From NCBI RefSeq assembly GCF_018424695.1, contig NZ_QTNQ01000005.1:1-64000 (forward strand): a DNA stretch of 64,000 bases, written 5' to 3'. Made by a program: the position numbers and the translations under genes. The notes below the pieces were generated by a model. That model was not told the DNA's origin and did not search any database. It saw only the letters and a program-made list of their open reading frames with translations. This stretch comes from Vannielia litorea (GTDB lineage Bacteria > Pseudomonadota > Alphaproteobacteria > Rhodobacterales > Rhodobacteraceae). Position 1 is the stretch's first letter. Each line of letters begins with the position of its first letter. Shown in pieces: positions 55,933 to 64,000 of this stretch.

Positions 55933-57465
55933 ATGCGCCGCATCCTGCTCGAACTCCCGCTGATCGTCATCCTGATGGGGATCTGCGCGGTGATGATGTA
56001 TCTGCCGGTGTTCCATGCCGTCACAGTGCGAGACTGGTTGTCGGCCCGCAGTTTCTTCTATGCCGGCACGCTGTTTCTGGTCCTGGTCATCTTTCTCGGC
56101 ATTGCCACCTTCCACATGAAGCCACGCAGCCTTGCGCGCAGCCACCTCACCGCGCTCGTGGCCGCCTATGCGCTGCTGCCCTTCATGCTCGCCTGGCCAT
56201 TCTACGAGGCGGTGGGCAACACGACCTACTTCAATGCGTGGTTCGAGATGCTCTCTTCGTTGACCACCACCGGGGCAACGCTGTTCGAGCCGGAGCGGCT
56301 GCGCGAAACGGTGCATCTGTGGCGCGCCATCGTGGGCTGGATGGGGGGGCTCTTCATCTGGGTCACGGCGGCGGCCATCATGGCCCCGCTCAACCTCGGC
56401 GGCTTCGAGGTCACTTCGATGGCGCGCCCCGGATCGGGATCCCGGCGCGACAGGGTGCTGGATGCCGATGCCCAGACCGACCCGCGCGAGCGCCTCGTGC
56501 GGCTGGCGTTGCAGATGGGCCCGGTTTACATCGCACTCACGGGCGTTCTCTGGATCTCCCTGGTGGGCGCCGGCGAAGACCCGCTTATTGCCATCTGCCA
56601 CGCGATGAGCGTGCTCTCCACCTCCGGAATCTCACCCGTCGACGGGCTTTCGGAGGCCCGCGCCGGGCTGGTGGGCGAGGCGATGATCCTGTTTTTCTTC
56701 GTCTTCGCCTTCAGCCGCAAAACCTTCTCGCCTGGCTACGGGTACGGGCCCGACCGGATCAGCGCCGTCTATCGCGACGTGGAAGCGCGCATTGCCTTCT
56801 ACACCATCATCCTCGTCCCCTCGGCCCTGTTCCTGCGCCACTGGATCGGCGCCTTCGAGGTGGACGACGTGGCCGATCTCGGCGCCGCGCTGCGCGCGCT
56901 CTGGGGAGCCGTCTTCTCGGTGGCGAGCTTCCTGACGACCACGGGATTCACCAGTGCCGAATGGGGCGGCACGGAAACATGGTCGGGCCTGCAGACGCCT
57001 GGCATGGTGCTGATGGGGCTGGCGCTGGTGGGCGGCGGCGTGGCTACCACGGCGGGCGGGGTGAAGCTGCTGAGGGTTTATGCGCTCTACAAGCACGGCC
57101 ACCGCGAGATGGAGCGGCTGGTGCACCCGCATTCCATCAGCGGCTCGGGCGGTGCTTTCGGGCGGCACATGCGGCGGCGGGGCGCCTATATCGCCTGGCT
57201 GTTTTTCATGCTCTACGCGATGTCGCTGGCCGGGATTTCGGCGATGCTGGCGGCCACCGGGCTGACCTTCGAGCAATCCATGGTGTTGTCGCTCTCGGCC
57301 CTCTCCACTGCAGGGCAACTCGCTGAAGTAGGTGGCGGCGGTGCGATCAGCTACATTCAGGTCACCGACACGGCCAAGACAATCCTCGCTGGGGCGATGG
57401 TGGTGGGCCGGGTCGAGGCGCTGGCCCTCATCGCCCTGCTCAATCCCGAATTCTGGCGCGCCTGA
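55933..57465 (+). CDS. trkH: Trk potassium transporter membrane subunit TrkH
   Basis: 510-aa K+ channel-like subunit with about ten hydrophobic segments in four MPM repeats. Selectivity-filter regions: FEMLSSLTTTGATLFE (about 103-118), CHAMSVLSTSGISPVDG (about 222-238), VASFLTTTGFTSAEWG (about 331-346) and LSLSALSTAGQLAEVG (about 453-468). These carry the conserved filter glycine. Works with TrkA encoded upstream. No adjacent trkE-like gene. Confidence 0.95.
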   Translation: MRRILLELPLIVILMGICAVMMYLPVFHAVTVRDWLSARSFFYAGTLFLVLVIFLGIATFHMKPRSLARSHLTALVAAYALLPFMLAWPFYEAVGNTTYFNAWFEMLSSLTTTGATLFEPERLRETVHLWRAIVGWMGGLFIWVTAAAIMAPLNLGGFEVTSMARPGSGSRRDRVLDADAQTDPRERLVRLALQMGPVYIALTGVLWISLVGAGEDPLIAICHAMSVLSTSGISPVDGLSEARAGLVGEAMILFFFVFAFSRKTFSPGYGYGPDRISAVYRDVEARIAFYTIILVPSALFLRHWIGAFEVDDVADLGAALRALWGAVFSVASFLTTTGFTSAEWGGTETWSGLQTPGMVLMGLALVGGGVATTAGGVKLLRVYALYKHGHREMERLVHPHSISGSGGAFGRHMRRRGAYIAWLFFMLYAMSLAGISAMLAATGLTFEQSMVLSLSALSTAGQLAEVGGGGAISYIQVTDTAKTILAGAMVVGRVEALALIALLNPEFWRA

Positions 57466-57621
57466 GGCCCCCTTGCCGCAGCGCGGCTAGCGCTCTGAAT
57501 TTGGGGGTGGAATCTTGGCAATGCAGCCTCCATAGTGGCCCCGTGGACGGGGGCTCGCGGTCCGAGGCAGGGCGCCCGAATGCGTGCGTGACCGAAGCAA
57601 CGACAAGAACAAGGCATTGAA

Positions 57622-57855
57622 ATGGCCAACGACAAACAGAATTTGCAGGATGCATTTCTCAATCATGTGCGGAAGACGAAGGTCCCGGTGACCATCTTCC
57701 TGATCAACGGCGTGAAACTTCAGGGCGTTATCACATGGTTTGACAACTTCTGCGTCCTGCTGCGCCGCGACGGACAATCCCAGCTTGTCTACAAGCATGC
57801 GATTTCAACCGTCATGCCGGCACAGCCGATCAGCCTCTACGAGGGCGAAGAATAG
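57622..57855 (+). CDS. hfq: RNA chaperone Hfq
   Basis: 77 aa. Sm1 motif [38 protein letters not shown] and Sm2 [13 protein letters not shown], both complete. Hexameric ring protein that anneals small RNAs to mRNAs. It lacks the long C-terminal tail of enterobacterial Hfq, as in other alphaproteobacteria. Starts after a 156-base gap from trkH that probably holds its promoter; hflX follows immediately. Confidence 0.97.
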   Translation: MANDKQNLQDAFLNHVRKTKVPVTIFLINGVKLQGVITWFDNFCVLLRRDGQSQLVYKHAISTVMPAQPISLYEGEE

Positions 57856-57893
57856 CGGAATTTTACGATACCGCGGAGCGGCCGACCCGTGCG

Positions 57894-59135
57894 TTGGTGC
57901 TCCACCCCGACATCCAGACAGACCCCGAGCGCCGCGCCGCCGGGCCCGCGCTTGAAGAGGCGATGGCCCTCGCGTTGGCCCTTCCGGGGCTGGAGGTTGT
58001 CGCCGGAGAGGTTGTGTCTTTGCGCCAGCCGCAGCCCGGGACGCTTTTCGGCAGCGGCAAAATGGATGAACTCAAGGCGCTGATGCAGGCCCAGGACATC
58101 GGCCTTGTGCTGATCGACGGGCCGGTGACGCCGGTGCAGCAACGCAACCTGGAGCAGGCCTGGAAGGTCAAACTGCTGGACCGGACCGGGCTGATCCTCG
58201 AGATCTTCGCTGATCGCGCCGCCACCCGGGAGGGTGTGCTGCAGGTCGAGCTTGCGGCGCTCTCCTACCAGCGCACCCGGCTTGTGCGCGCCTGGACACA
58301 CCTTGAGCGGCAGCGCGGCGGCCTCGGCTTTGTCGGCGGCCCCGGCGAAACCCAGATCGAGGCCGACCGCCGCGCCATTGACGAGGCCGTCACCCGCATC
58401 CGCCGCCAGCTGTCCAAGGTCACGAAAACCCGCGCGTTGCATCGCGCCGCTCGCGCCAAGGTGCCGTTTCCGGTGGTCGCGCTGGTAGGCTACACCAACG
58501 CGGGCAAGTCCACCTTGTTTAACCGTCTGACCGGGGCAGAGGTGATGGCAAAGGACATGCTCTTCGCCACGCTCGACCCGACGATGCGCGCCATCGAGCT
58601 GAACTCCGGCGACAAGGTGATCCTCTCCGACACCGTGGGCTTCATCTCCAACCTCCCGACCGAACTGGTCGCGGCTTTCCGGGCCACGCTGGAAGAGGTG
58701 CTGGAGGCCGATCTCATCCTCCACGTGCGCGACATCGCCTCGGACGAAACCGAGAACCAGGCGCGCGACGTGGACAGCATTCTGGACAGCCTCGGCGTGG
58801 CCGAAACCGTGCCGCGCCTCGAACTCTGGAACAAGATTGACCTGCTGGCGGACGAAGACGCGGATGCCGTTCGCAACCAGGCCGCGCGTCGTGAGGACGT
58901 GCTGGTGATATCGGCTGTCTCCGGAGCCGGGCTGGACGACCTTCAGACCGTAGTCACCGCCCACCTTGAAGGGGTGCGCAGCGAGGAAACCCTCACGCTG
59001 CCGTTCAGCGAGGGCCGCGCACGGGCCTGGCTCTTCGAGCGGGGCGTGGTGGAGCAGGAGGAGGAGACGGAAGAAGGCTGGACCCTGAGCCTGCGCTGGA
59101 CGCCGCGCCAGAAGGCGGAGTTTTCCAAGCTGTGA
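57894..59135 (+). CDS. hflX: GTPase HflX
   Basis: Ribosome-associated GTPase, 413 aa from the first conventional in-frame start TTG 57894. HflX domain to about 195 (PGTLFGSGKMDELK; GPVTPVQQRNLEQ; FVGGPGETQIEADRR), then G domain: G1 GYTNAGKST (about 205), G3 SDTVGFI, G4 NKID. The reading frame continues upstream as [13 protein letters not shown], like the family N-terminus, back to an ATA at 57852 that overlaps the hfq stop (ATAG) and lies six bases after GAGGG; true initiation could be there (427 aa). Confidence 0.93.
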   Translation: MVLHPDIQTDPERRAAGPALEEAMALALALPGLEVVAGEVVSLRQPQPGTLFGSGKMDELKALMQAQDIGLVLIDGPVTPVQQRNLEQAWKVKLLDRTGLILEIFADRAATREGVLQVELAALSYQRTRLVRAWTHLERQRGGLGFVGGPGETQIEADRRAIDEAVTRIRRQLSKVTKTRALHRAARAKVPFPVVALVGYTNAGKSTLFNRLTGAEVMAKDMLFATLDPTMRAIELNSGDKVILSDTVGFISNLPTELVAAFRATLEEVLEADLILHVRDIASDETENQARDVDSILDSLGVAETVPRLELWNKIDLLADEDADAVRNQAARREDVLVISAVSGAGLDDLQTVVTAHLEGVRSEETLTLPFSEGRARAWLFERGVVEQEEETEEGWTLSLRWTPRQKAEFSKL

Positions 59136-59148
59136 GCGGGCAGGGGGC

Positions 59149-59919
59149 ATGGGCGATGGGCCTGCTCCGCGTGGGCGCAGGCGCAGGTCTATCGTGGAGG
59201 CGCAGGTGCTGAAGAGCCAGAAACATTACTACTGGATCGGCGGCGGCATTTGGGCGGCGCTCATGCTGGGCGGCGGCGCGTTCCTGGTGGTTGCGGGCCT
59301 GCAAGGCGAGGGCTCCGGACTGGGCGGTGCCCTTGAAACCGAGGTCTTCTCTTCCGCCGAGGTTGTCACCGGAGACCCGGCGGCACAGGGCGCTGAGGTT
59401 ATCGAGGCCGGAGAGGTCGATATCGGCCCCGCCGGACTGACCCTGACAGACCCGATCGCCTCGGCAGATCGCCCGGCCTTCGATCTGGATGTGCCGGAAG
59501 GGCGCTATCCGGCCCTCATCTATCGCCCGGTCGACGAGCCCCGTGTGATCGGGATGGTCGCCCTGCGCCTCTCCGAAGACCCGGTGGAAACCTGGGAGAC
59601 GGTGGGCCGAAAGAACCGCCCCATCGACCTCGACTTCTCTTCGGATGACGTGGTGGCCCTGGGCGATGTGGAGGCCGTGGCGCGCCTTGACGAAGAGGCC
59701 GTCAGGGCGGCGCTGGCGGAGGCCGATGCAGCAATCCCGCTGGCCACGCTCTCGGCGGAAGGCCGTGACGTGTTGCTCTTTGACCCCAGCTTCGAGACCT
59801 TCTCCGCCGACATTTACGCAGGCTTCGACGCGGAAGGTGACCTTGTGCTTCTGGTCAAGGATTTCGGCTACTTCGCCACCCGGAAGGCGCTGGAAGAGCG
59901 GGCGCGGGACGAGCCCTGA
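59149..59919 (+). CDS. single-pass membrane protein with DUF4241-like domain
   Basis: 256 aa. A basic N-terminus, one hydrophobic segment YYWIGGGIWAALMLGGGAFLVVAGL (about 27-51), then a soluble part. DLDVPEGRYPALIYRPVDEPRVIGMVALRLSEDPVETWE (about 110-148) resembles DUF4241, and VVALGDVEAVARLDEEAVRAAL and YAGFDAEGDLVLLVKDFG continue it. Weak match, so the family call is tentative. Thirteen bases after hflX on the same strand. Function unknown. Confidence 0.6.
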   Translation: MGDGPAPRGRRRRSIVEAQVLKSQKHYYWIGGGIWAALMLGGGAFLVVAGLQGEGSGLGGALETEVFSSAEVVTGDPAAQGAEVIEAGEVDIGPAGLTLTDPIASADRPAFDLDVPEGRYPALIYRPVDEPRVIGMVALRLSEDPVETWETVGRKNRPIDLDFSSDDVVALGDVEAVARLDEEAVRAALAEADAAIPLATLSAEGRDVLLFDPSFETFSADIYAGFDAEGDLVLLVKDFGYFATRKALEERARDEP

Positions 59920-59938
59920 CGCCCGGGGCGCACGGCTG

Positions 59939-62401
59939 TCACTCCGCTGGCGTCAGCACCGTCACGCCCACGTTGGCCGCACGGGCCAGCTCCGGGTCTA
60001 GCGACATCGGGATGTACTCGCCGCGCCGCCACAGCGCGCCGAGATCGTCGTAGTGGCGTGACAGCGGGTGCCCTGACTGGCCGGTTGCCGTGATGAAGAC
60101 CGAGCTGTCAGGATCGGAGAAGTCATACACCCCGCGATAGCCCGCACCGTGGACATTGGCATAGGGGGCCGGTCCGGTGCCCTTGGTGCGACCTCGGAGC
60201 AGGGTGAAATCCCCGCCGGAGGTGCTCTGGTGGATGTTCACGATCCACTTCAGCACCGGCACCTCGCCCAGCACCTGGTGATCGTGCTGGGCCTCGTGGG
60301 CATCGCCCCAGCGCAGGCTTTCAAGCTGGGTGCCGTAGTTTTCGCCGATCCAGAGCAGCGCCTCGTCCAGCGCGATGCGGGCAATGTCGGTGCAGCTCTC
60401 CTCGGCAGTCGATTGCACAACATCGCACCATATCGCAGCACCGTCGACATCGCGGAACACCCGTTCAAGAAACAGCGGCTCCGGGTGGTTGAACTCTGCG
60501 GCAAGCGGGCCAAGTTCGTCGCGGATCAGCCGGTTTTGCAGATGCCTGAGCCAGGCTGCAAAGATCAGCGGCTCGGGCAGGTGCTCGCTCATCTCGCCGT
60601 TCCAGTTGGCCAGAAGTTCCAGCGCGCGTTGGCGTTGCCGTTCGGTCGTGCCCTCGGGCGCGGCCTCTCCGGTGAACCAGAGGTCTTTCGCGATCAGCGG
60701 CAGCAGCGCCCGCGCGGTGAAGCTGACGGTATCGAGCTGGGTCTCGATGAAACTTTCGCGGGTGTGGACCTCGCGGTTCTGCATAAGCCGGGTCCACCGC
60801 TGGATGCGCTGCGTATCGCCCCAGCGAAAGGCCACATGCTCGGGGAAGGGCCTATTGACCGTCTTGTTGTTGGTATTGCCCAGAATGCCTCCTTCGGGGT
60901 CGATGAACTCGGGGTTCTTCGCGTAGGGGATGCGCCCCGACCAGCGGTTCTCGGCGCGCCATCCAAGCGCAGGCATCCGGCCCTGGCTGGAATGCGCCGG
61001 GTTGCGGCGGGGCATGGCGCCCACCATCTTCAGCGCCACCCGCTCGGGCTCGGCAAGCGTGAGGTTCTGGGCTGGCGCGATGAAGAGCTCCATCGCGTCG
61101 ATGGCCTCTTCGATCGACTTCGCCTTCTGAAGCCCCATCGCCGCCTGCATCGAGGTGTCGCGGGGGGAAAGTGCTGTCCACCCCAGCGCGGCCACGTGGC
61201 CGGGTGGGGTGACCGACGAGAGGTTGTAATGGGAGCCGGGCAGCACCGGGCCGTTCTCGGTGCGCCGCAGCGTGATGGTGATCGGCTCAGCATCCTTGAT
61301 CCGGATGATCGAACTCTTGGTCGAAAAGCGCTTCCAGCCCGTTGGCGTGCGGTATTCCTGGCTGTTGGCCGGGTTCAGCTCCTCCATGAACACGTCCTGA
61401 TCGTCGAGGTAGGCCGAGGTGATGCCCCAGGCCAGCGCATCCGACCGGCCTGAAAGCACGAAGGGAATGCCTGGGATCGTCGCCCCGATCACGCCGCCCG
61501 TTTCCAGCTCGATACGGGCCAGATACCAGATCGTCGGCGCCGTCAGTTCAAGGTGCGGATCGTTCGCCAAAAGCGACTTGCCCGCCGCCGAGCGCTTGGG
61601 CGCCGCAGCCCAGGCGTTGGAGGCCCCGGCAAAGGCGGGGGGCTTGACCGGCGAAAGCGGATCTAGGGCGAATTGGGTCCAGCCATCCTGCGGGCCGTCG
61701 ATGGGCACGAGGCTGGCATAATCGGGCAGGGCGGCGGTGCCGCTCGAGGGATCATCGGGCAGGATATCGGCCAGCCGCGCCTCGGGCAGTTGCAGCGAGA
61801 CCCGCGCGCGCAGCACCTCCTGAGGAAGCTGCCCGGAAAGCTGGAGCGCCATCACCTTGCCCATCGCCACGGTATCGGCAGGCCGCCATGGCGCAATCTC
61901 ACGCGAGAACAGGAAGAATTCCGGCGCGCCGCGCCCCAATGCCCCTTCGTTCACGGCGTTGATCCAGGCGTTGATGCCCGCCGAATAGGCCTCAAGCGCG
62001 CCCCGGGTCTCGGCATCGAGCGATGAGAGCGACGCCGAGGCGGCCTCGTAAAGCCCGAACCGCCGCAGCAGCTCATCGGTCTTGGCCGTGCGCACGCCAA
62101 AGAGCTCCGAAAGCCGGCCCTGCGCCGCGCGTCGCGCCATGGTGATCTGCCAGAGCCGGTCCTGCGCGTGGGCAAAGCCGAGGCCGAAGTAGACGTCTTC
62201 ATCGGTGGAGCCGAAGATATGCGGCACATTCGCGTTGTCGCGCACGATCTCCACCGGCCCGGAAAGCCCCGCCACGGTGAGCCGTGCGTTGTAATCCGGG
62301 AGCGACCGCGAGGCGAGGTAATAGGTGATGCAGGCGGCGAGGAAAGCGAGCAGAAGCACGCCCGTCACGGTCCGCAGAAGCCAGCGAAAGATGCGTGCCA
62401 T
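59939..62401 (-). CDS. penicillin acylase family protein (Ntn hydrolase)
   Basis: 820 aa from MARIFRWLLRTVTGV, with GAGGGACA upstream. One N-terminal membrane/signal segment (about 8-31) suggests periplasmic anchoring. The N-terminal nucleophile after autoprocessing is Ser261 in AGASNAWAAAPKRSAAGKSLLANDPHL. Beta-chain motifs LEAYSAGINAWIN, GIPFVLSGRSDALAWGITSAYLDDQDVF and HEAQHDHQVLG are conserved. Family members cleave N-acyl groups including AHL signals; substrate unknown here. Convergent with the DUF4241-like gene and divergent from the dehydrogenase gene. Confidence 0.9.
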   Translation of the reverse strand: MARIFRWLLRTVTGVLLLAFLAACITYYLASRSLPDYNARLTVAGLSGPVEIVRDNANVPHIFGSTDEDVYFGLGFAHAQDRLWQITMARRAAQGRLSELFGVRTAKTDELLRRFGLYEAASASLSSLDAETRGALEAYSAGINAWINAVNEGALGRGAPEFFLFSREIAPWRPADTVAMGKVMALQLSGQLPQEVLRARVSLQLPEARLADILPDDPSSGTAALPDYASLVPIDGPQDGWTQFALDPLSPVKPPAFAGASNAWAAAPKRSAAGKSLLANDPHLELTAPTIWYLARIELETGGVIGATIPGIPFVLSGRSDALAWGITSAYLDDQDVFMEELNPANSQEYRTPTGWKRFSTKSSIIRIKDAEPITITLRRTENGPVLPGSHYNLSSVTPPGHVAALGWTALSPRDTSMQAAMGLQKAKSIEEAIDAMELFIAPAQNLTLAEPERVALKMVGAMPRRNPAHSSQGRMPALGWRAENRWSGRIPYAKNPEFIDPEGGILGNTNNKTVNRPFPEHVAFRWGDTQRIQRWTRLMQNREVHTRESFIETQLDTVSFTARALLPLIAKDLWFTGEAAPEGTTERQRQRALELLANWNGEMSEHLPEPLIFAAWLRHLQNRLIRDELGPLAAEFNHPEPLFLERVFRDVDGAAIWCDVVQSTAEESCTDIARIALDEALLWIGENYGTQLESLRWGDAHEAQHDHQVLGEVPVLKWIVNIHQSTSGGDFTLLRGRTKGTGPAPYANVHGAGYRGVYDFSDPDSSVFITATGQSGHPLSRHYDDLGALWRRGEYIPMSLDPELARAANVGVTVLTPAE

Positions 62402-62481
62402 GAATGTCCCTCGGTTGACCTTCAGCCCCTGCGGGGTAGTTAGGAAGCCAACGTAATGGAACCATGCGGGAGGATAAAGAC

Positions 62482-63354
62482 ATGGCGAAGGTGGCATTTC
62501 TTGGACTGGGCGTCATGGGCTACCCGATGGCCGGGCACCTGGCGAAGGCCGGGCATGAGGTGACGGTGTACAACCGCACCTTTGCCAAGGCCGAAAAATG
62601 GGTGGAAGAGCACGGCGGAAAAGCTGCGAAAACACCTGCCGAGGCAGCCGATGGGCAAGATTTTGTCATGGCCTGTGTCGGCAACGATGATGACCTGCGC
62701 GCTGTCTGCGTGGGCGAGGGTGGGGCGCTTGCGGCGATGAGCGCGGGCAGCGTTTTCGTCGATCACACCACCGTCAGCGCCGCCGTCACCCGCGAGATGT
62801 ATGCCGCGGCCAATGAAGGCCAGGTCAGTTTCGTGGATGCGCCCGTCTCCGGCGGGCAGGCGGGTGCCGAGAACGGGGCGCTGGCCGTGATGTGCGGCGG
62901 TGACGAGGGCGCCTATGCAAGGGCCGAAGCCATCATCGACGCCTATGCCAAGAATTGCCAGCTGATGGGGGAGAGCGGCGCTGGCCAGCTCACCAAATGC
63001 GTCAACCAGATCTGCATTGCGGGGCTGGTGCAGGGGCTCTCAGAGGGCATCAACTTCGCCCAGAAGGCCGGGCTCGACCCGAAAGCGGTGGTTCAGGTCA
63101 TCAAGGACGGCGCGGCGGGCAGTTGGCAGATGGCCAACCGTTACGAGACCATGGTGGACGATCACTTCACCCACGGTTTTGCGGTGGACTGGATGCGCAA
63201 GGATCTCGATATCTGCCTGTCCACCGGTAACGAGATCGGCGCGGCCCTGCCGATAACGGCGGTGGTCGACCAGTTCTACAAGGACGTGCAGACCATGGGC
63301 GGCGGGCGCTGGGACACCTCATCGCTCATCAAGCGCCTCAAGGCCTTCGACTGA
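62482..63354 (+). CDS. 3-hydroxyisobutyrate dehydrogenase-family NAD(P) oxidoreductase
   Basis: 290 aa from MAKVAFLGLGVMG with GGAGG upstream. NAD(P) Rossmann motif GLGVMGYPMAGHLAKAGH (8-25). DAPVSGGQAGAENGALAVMCGG (about 116-137) is the substrate loop, and catalytic lysine lies in GAGQLTKCVNQICIAG (about 165-180). Beta-hydroxyacid dehydrogenase family; the substrate (3-hydroxyisobutyrate, tartronate semialdehyde, glyoxylate or similar) is not determinable. Monocistronic, ends in a palindrome with the next gene. Confidence 0.9.
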   Translation: MAKVAFLGLGVMGYPMAGHLAKAGHEVTVYNRTFAKAEKWVEEHGGKAAKTPAEAADGQDFVMACVGNDDDLRAVCVGEGGALAAMSAGSVFVDHTTVSAAVTREMYAAANEGQVSFVDAPVSGGQAGAENGALAVMCGGDEGAYARAEAIIDAYAKNCQLMGESGAGQLTKCVNQICIAGLVQGLSEGINFAQKAGLDPKAVVQVIKDGAAGSWQMANRYETMVDDHFTHGFAVDWMRKDLDICLSTGNEIGAALPITAVVDQFYKDVQTMGGGRWDTSSLIKRLKAFD

Positions 63355-63370
63355 CCGCGGTCAGGTTTTT
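63351..63370 (+). terminator. palindromic terminator shared by converging genes
   Basis: CTGACC-GC-GGTCAG is followed by GTTTTT. The palindrome's first TGA is the dehydrogenase stop and its last TCA (minus strand TGA) is the stop of the opposite gene, so both genes end inside one 14-base hairpin. Confidence 0.6.
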
Positions 63371-64000
63371 CCGCGCTTCGGTCCGGCAAACTTGCCTGCG
63401 GGTTTTCCGCCGGGCTTACCACCGGGCCGCGCGCCCGGTTTCCCGCCGGATTTGCCCTTGAAGCCACCGGCGGGTTTGCCTCCCGGCTTTCCGCCGAACT
63501 TTCCTGCGGGCTTGCCGCCGGGTTTGCCGCCAAACTTGCCAGACGGCTTGCCCTCTTTGCGGACGGGCCGCGCGTCGCCGCCGCCCTCCGCCGCGCGCGC
63601 CCGGTTCTTCTTGCTGCTCGGCTTGCCCGGCGGGGGCGGCGGCCCCTTGCGGCGGGGTTTGCCCATCGGTGCGCTCGGATCGGCCGCGCCTGCCCGGTAT
63701 GTTTCCGCCGCCGAGCCATGGCGCGGCTTGCGCAGGCCCTTCTGGGGGGCCGACGACGGCGCCTGCGTGGGTTGGGCCGGGGCCGCCGGGGCAGGGACCG
63801 ACTCGGGCGTCGCCTTTCGCGGCTCTTCCATGGCCTGCTCCACACGCGGCTCGCGTTTGGGCCTCGCTGGCCCTTTCGCCTTGCCCGGTTTGTCGAACCT
63901 GCCTTTTCGTTCAGGCTTAGGCCCTCGGGCGGGGCGGTCCAGCCCCTCCGGCACGCCATCGACCTGCGCCAGCCGCGTGCGGCCTTCCACGGTCATATCC
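63361..64000 (-). CDS. low-complexity basic protein, C-terminal part (cut by window edge)
   Basis: The frame is open from 63361 to the window edge with an internal ATG at 63996; only four bases upstream are visible, so the true start may lie outside. The visible 211 residues begin EGRTRLAQVDGVPEGLDRP, then a Lys/Arg/Pro-rich stretch, and end in many GKPGGKP/GGKPAG units with basic residues, typical of RNA-binding tails. No family recognised; likely the C-terminal extension of an RNA-modifying or helicase protein, but that is only inference. Confidence 0.5.
   Translation of the reverse strand, partial: DMTVEGRTRLAQVDGVPEGLDRPARGPKPERKGRFDKPGKAKGPARPKREPRVEQAMEEPRKATPESVPAPAAPAQPTQAPSSAPQKGLRKPRHGSAAETYRAGAADPSAPMGKPRRKGPPPPPGKPSSKKNRARAAEGGGDARPVRKEGKPSGKFGGKPGGKPAGKFGGKPGGKPAGGFKGKSGGKPGARPGGKPGGKPAGKFAGPKRGKT

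Noticed and set aside
55081..56601. Minus-strand frame of 506 codons over trkA/trkH
   Set aside because: Shadow of two well-recognised genes; His/Arg/Gln-rich with no domain.

Overview
The window reads as chromosomal DNA of an alphaproteobacterium of the Rhodobacterales/Roseobacter type. The evidence is gene order and family content: dusB-ntrB-ntrC-ntrY-ntrX-trkA-trkH-hfq-hflX in one direction; yceD-rpmF-plsX-fabH-ihfA-merR ending in a tRNA-Pro; fused ispDF followed by pgpA and cinA; rplU-rpmA-GNAT-GNAT-obgE-proB; and families that I associate mainly with this group (DUF6456/DUF6477 pair, DUF1638, long two-domain dCTP deaminase). Base composition is high-GC throughout and most genes have GGAGG-like ribosome binding sites. 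I see no prophage, insertion sequence, plasmid gene, CRISPR array or rRNA. Two tRNAs are present: Ser(CGA) and Pro(GGG).

Layout. 1-2.4 kb: a tungstate-type ABC importer (permease, ATPase, binding protein). 2.4-4.5 kb: outer-membrane beta-barrel, tRNA-Ser, secreted DUF2059-like protein. 4.5-9.1 kb: ribosomal protein/GTPase operon running into proB. 9.1-13.7 kb: corrinoid one-carbon module (DUF1638, TetR, B12-binding protein, homocysteine methyltransferase) with an SOS-box radical SAM gene inside it. 13.8-20.7 kb: CoA ligase, GT8 glycosyltransferase, guaA, DUF2270 and an MttB-family methyltransferase. 20.7-25.7 kb: DUF6477/DUF6456, VIT1-type transporter, LysR, dCTP deaminase, tRNA-Pro. 25.7-31.4 kb: merR-ihfA-fabH-plsX-rpmF-yceD and divergent bamE. 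31.4-42.8 kb: mixed metabolic and envelope genes, including lipA, msrB, an OlsB/GlsB-like acyltransferase, peroxiredoxin, PLP enzyme, two c-type cytochromes and two Sel1 proteins. 42.9-46.2 kb: hpt, RatA/Coq10-like, cinA-pgpA-ispDF. 46.3-59.9 kb: nitrogen two-component and potassium-uptake block with hfq-hflX. 59.9-64 kb: penicillin acylase family, 3-hydroxyisobutyrate dehydrogenase family, and a low-complexity basic protein cut by the window edge.

The most interesting functional reading is the corrinoid module. A stand-alone cap/B12-binding protein and a stand-alone zinc-type homocysteine methyltransferase look like two pieces of a split MetH, with no methyl-folate domain in view. An MttB-family protein without a pyrrolysine codon and a CaiC-like ligase lie within 6 kb and suggest a possible quaternary-amine methyl source. 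The module is bracketed by two copies of a structured intergenic repeat and sits where I would have expected proA after proB.

Non-coding structure is also rich. There is an SOS box directly in front of a radical SAM gene, a nested palindrome of about 250 bp, three tandem 24-bp hairpins between two converging genes, three copies of a GGAGATATTT-type intergenic element, and three TGTGCA repeats at 11-bp spacing. Both NtrC and NtrX lack the sigma54-contact GAFTGA loop. All functional calls rest on reading the sequence and on family knowledge; no search was run.
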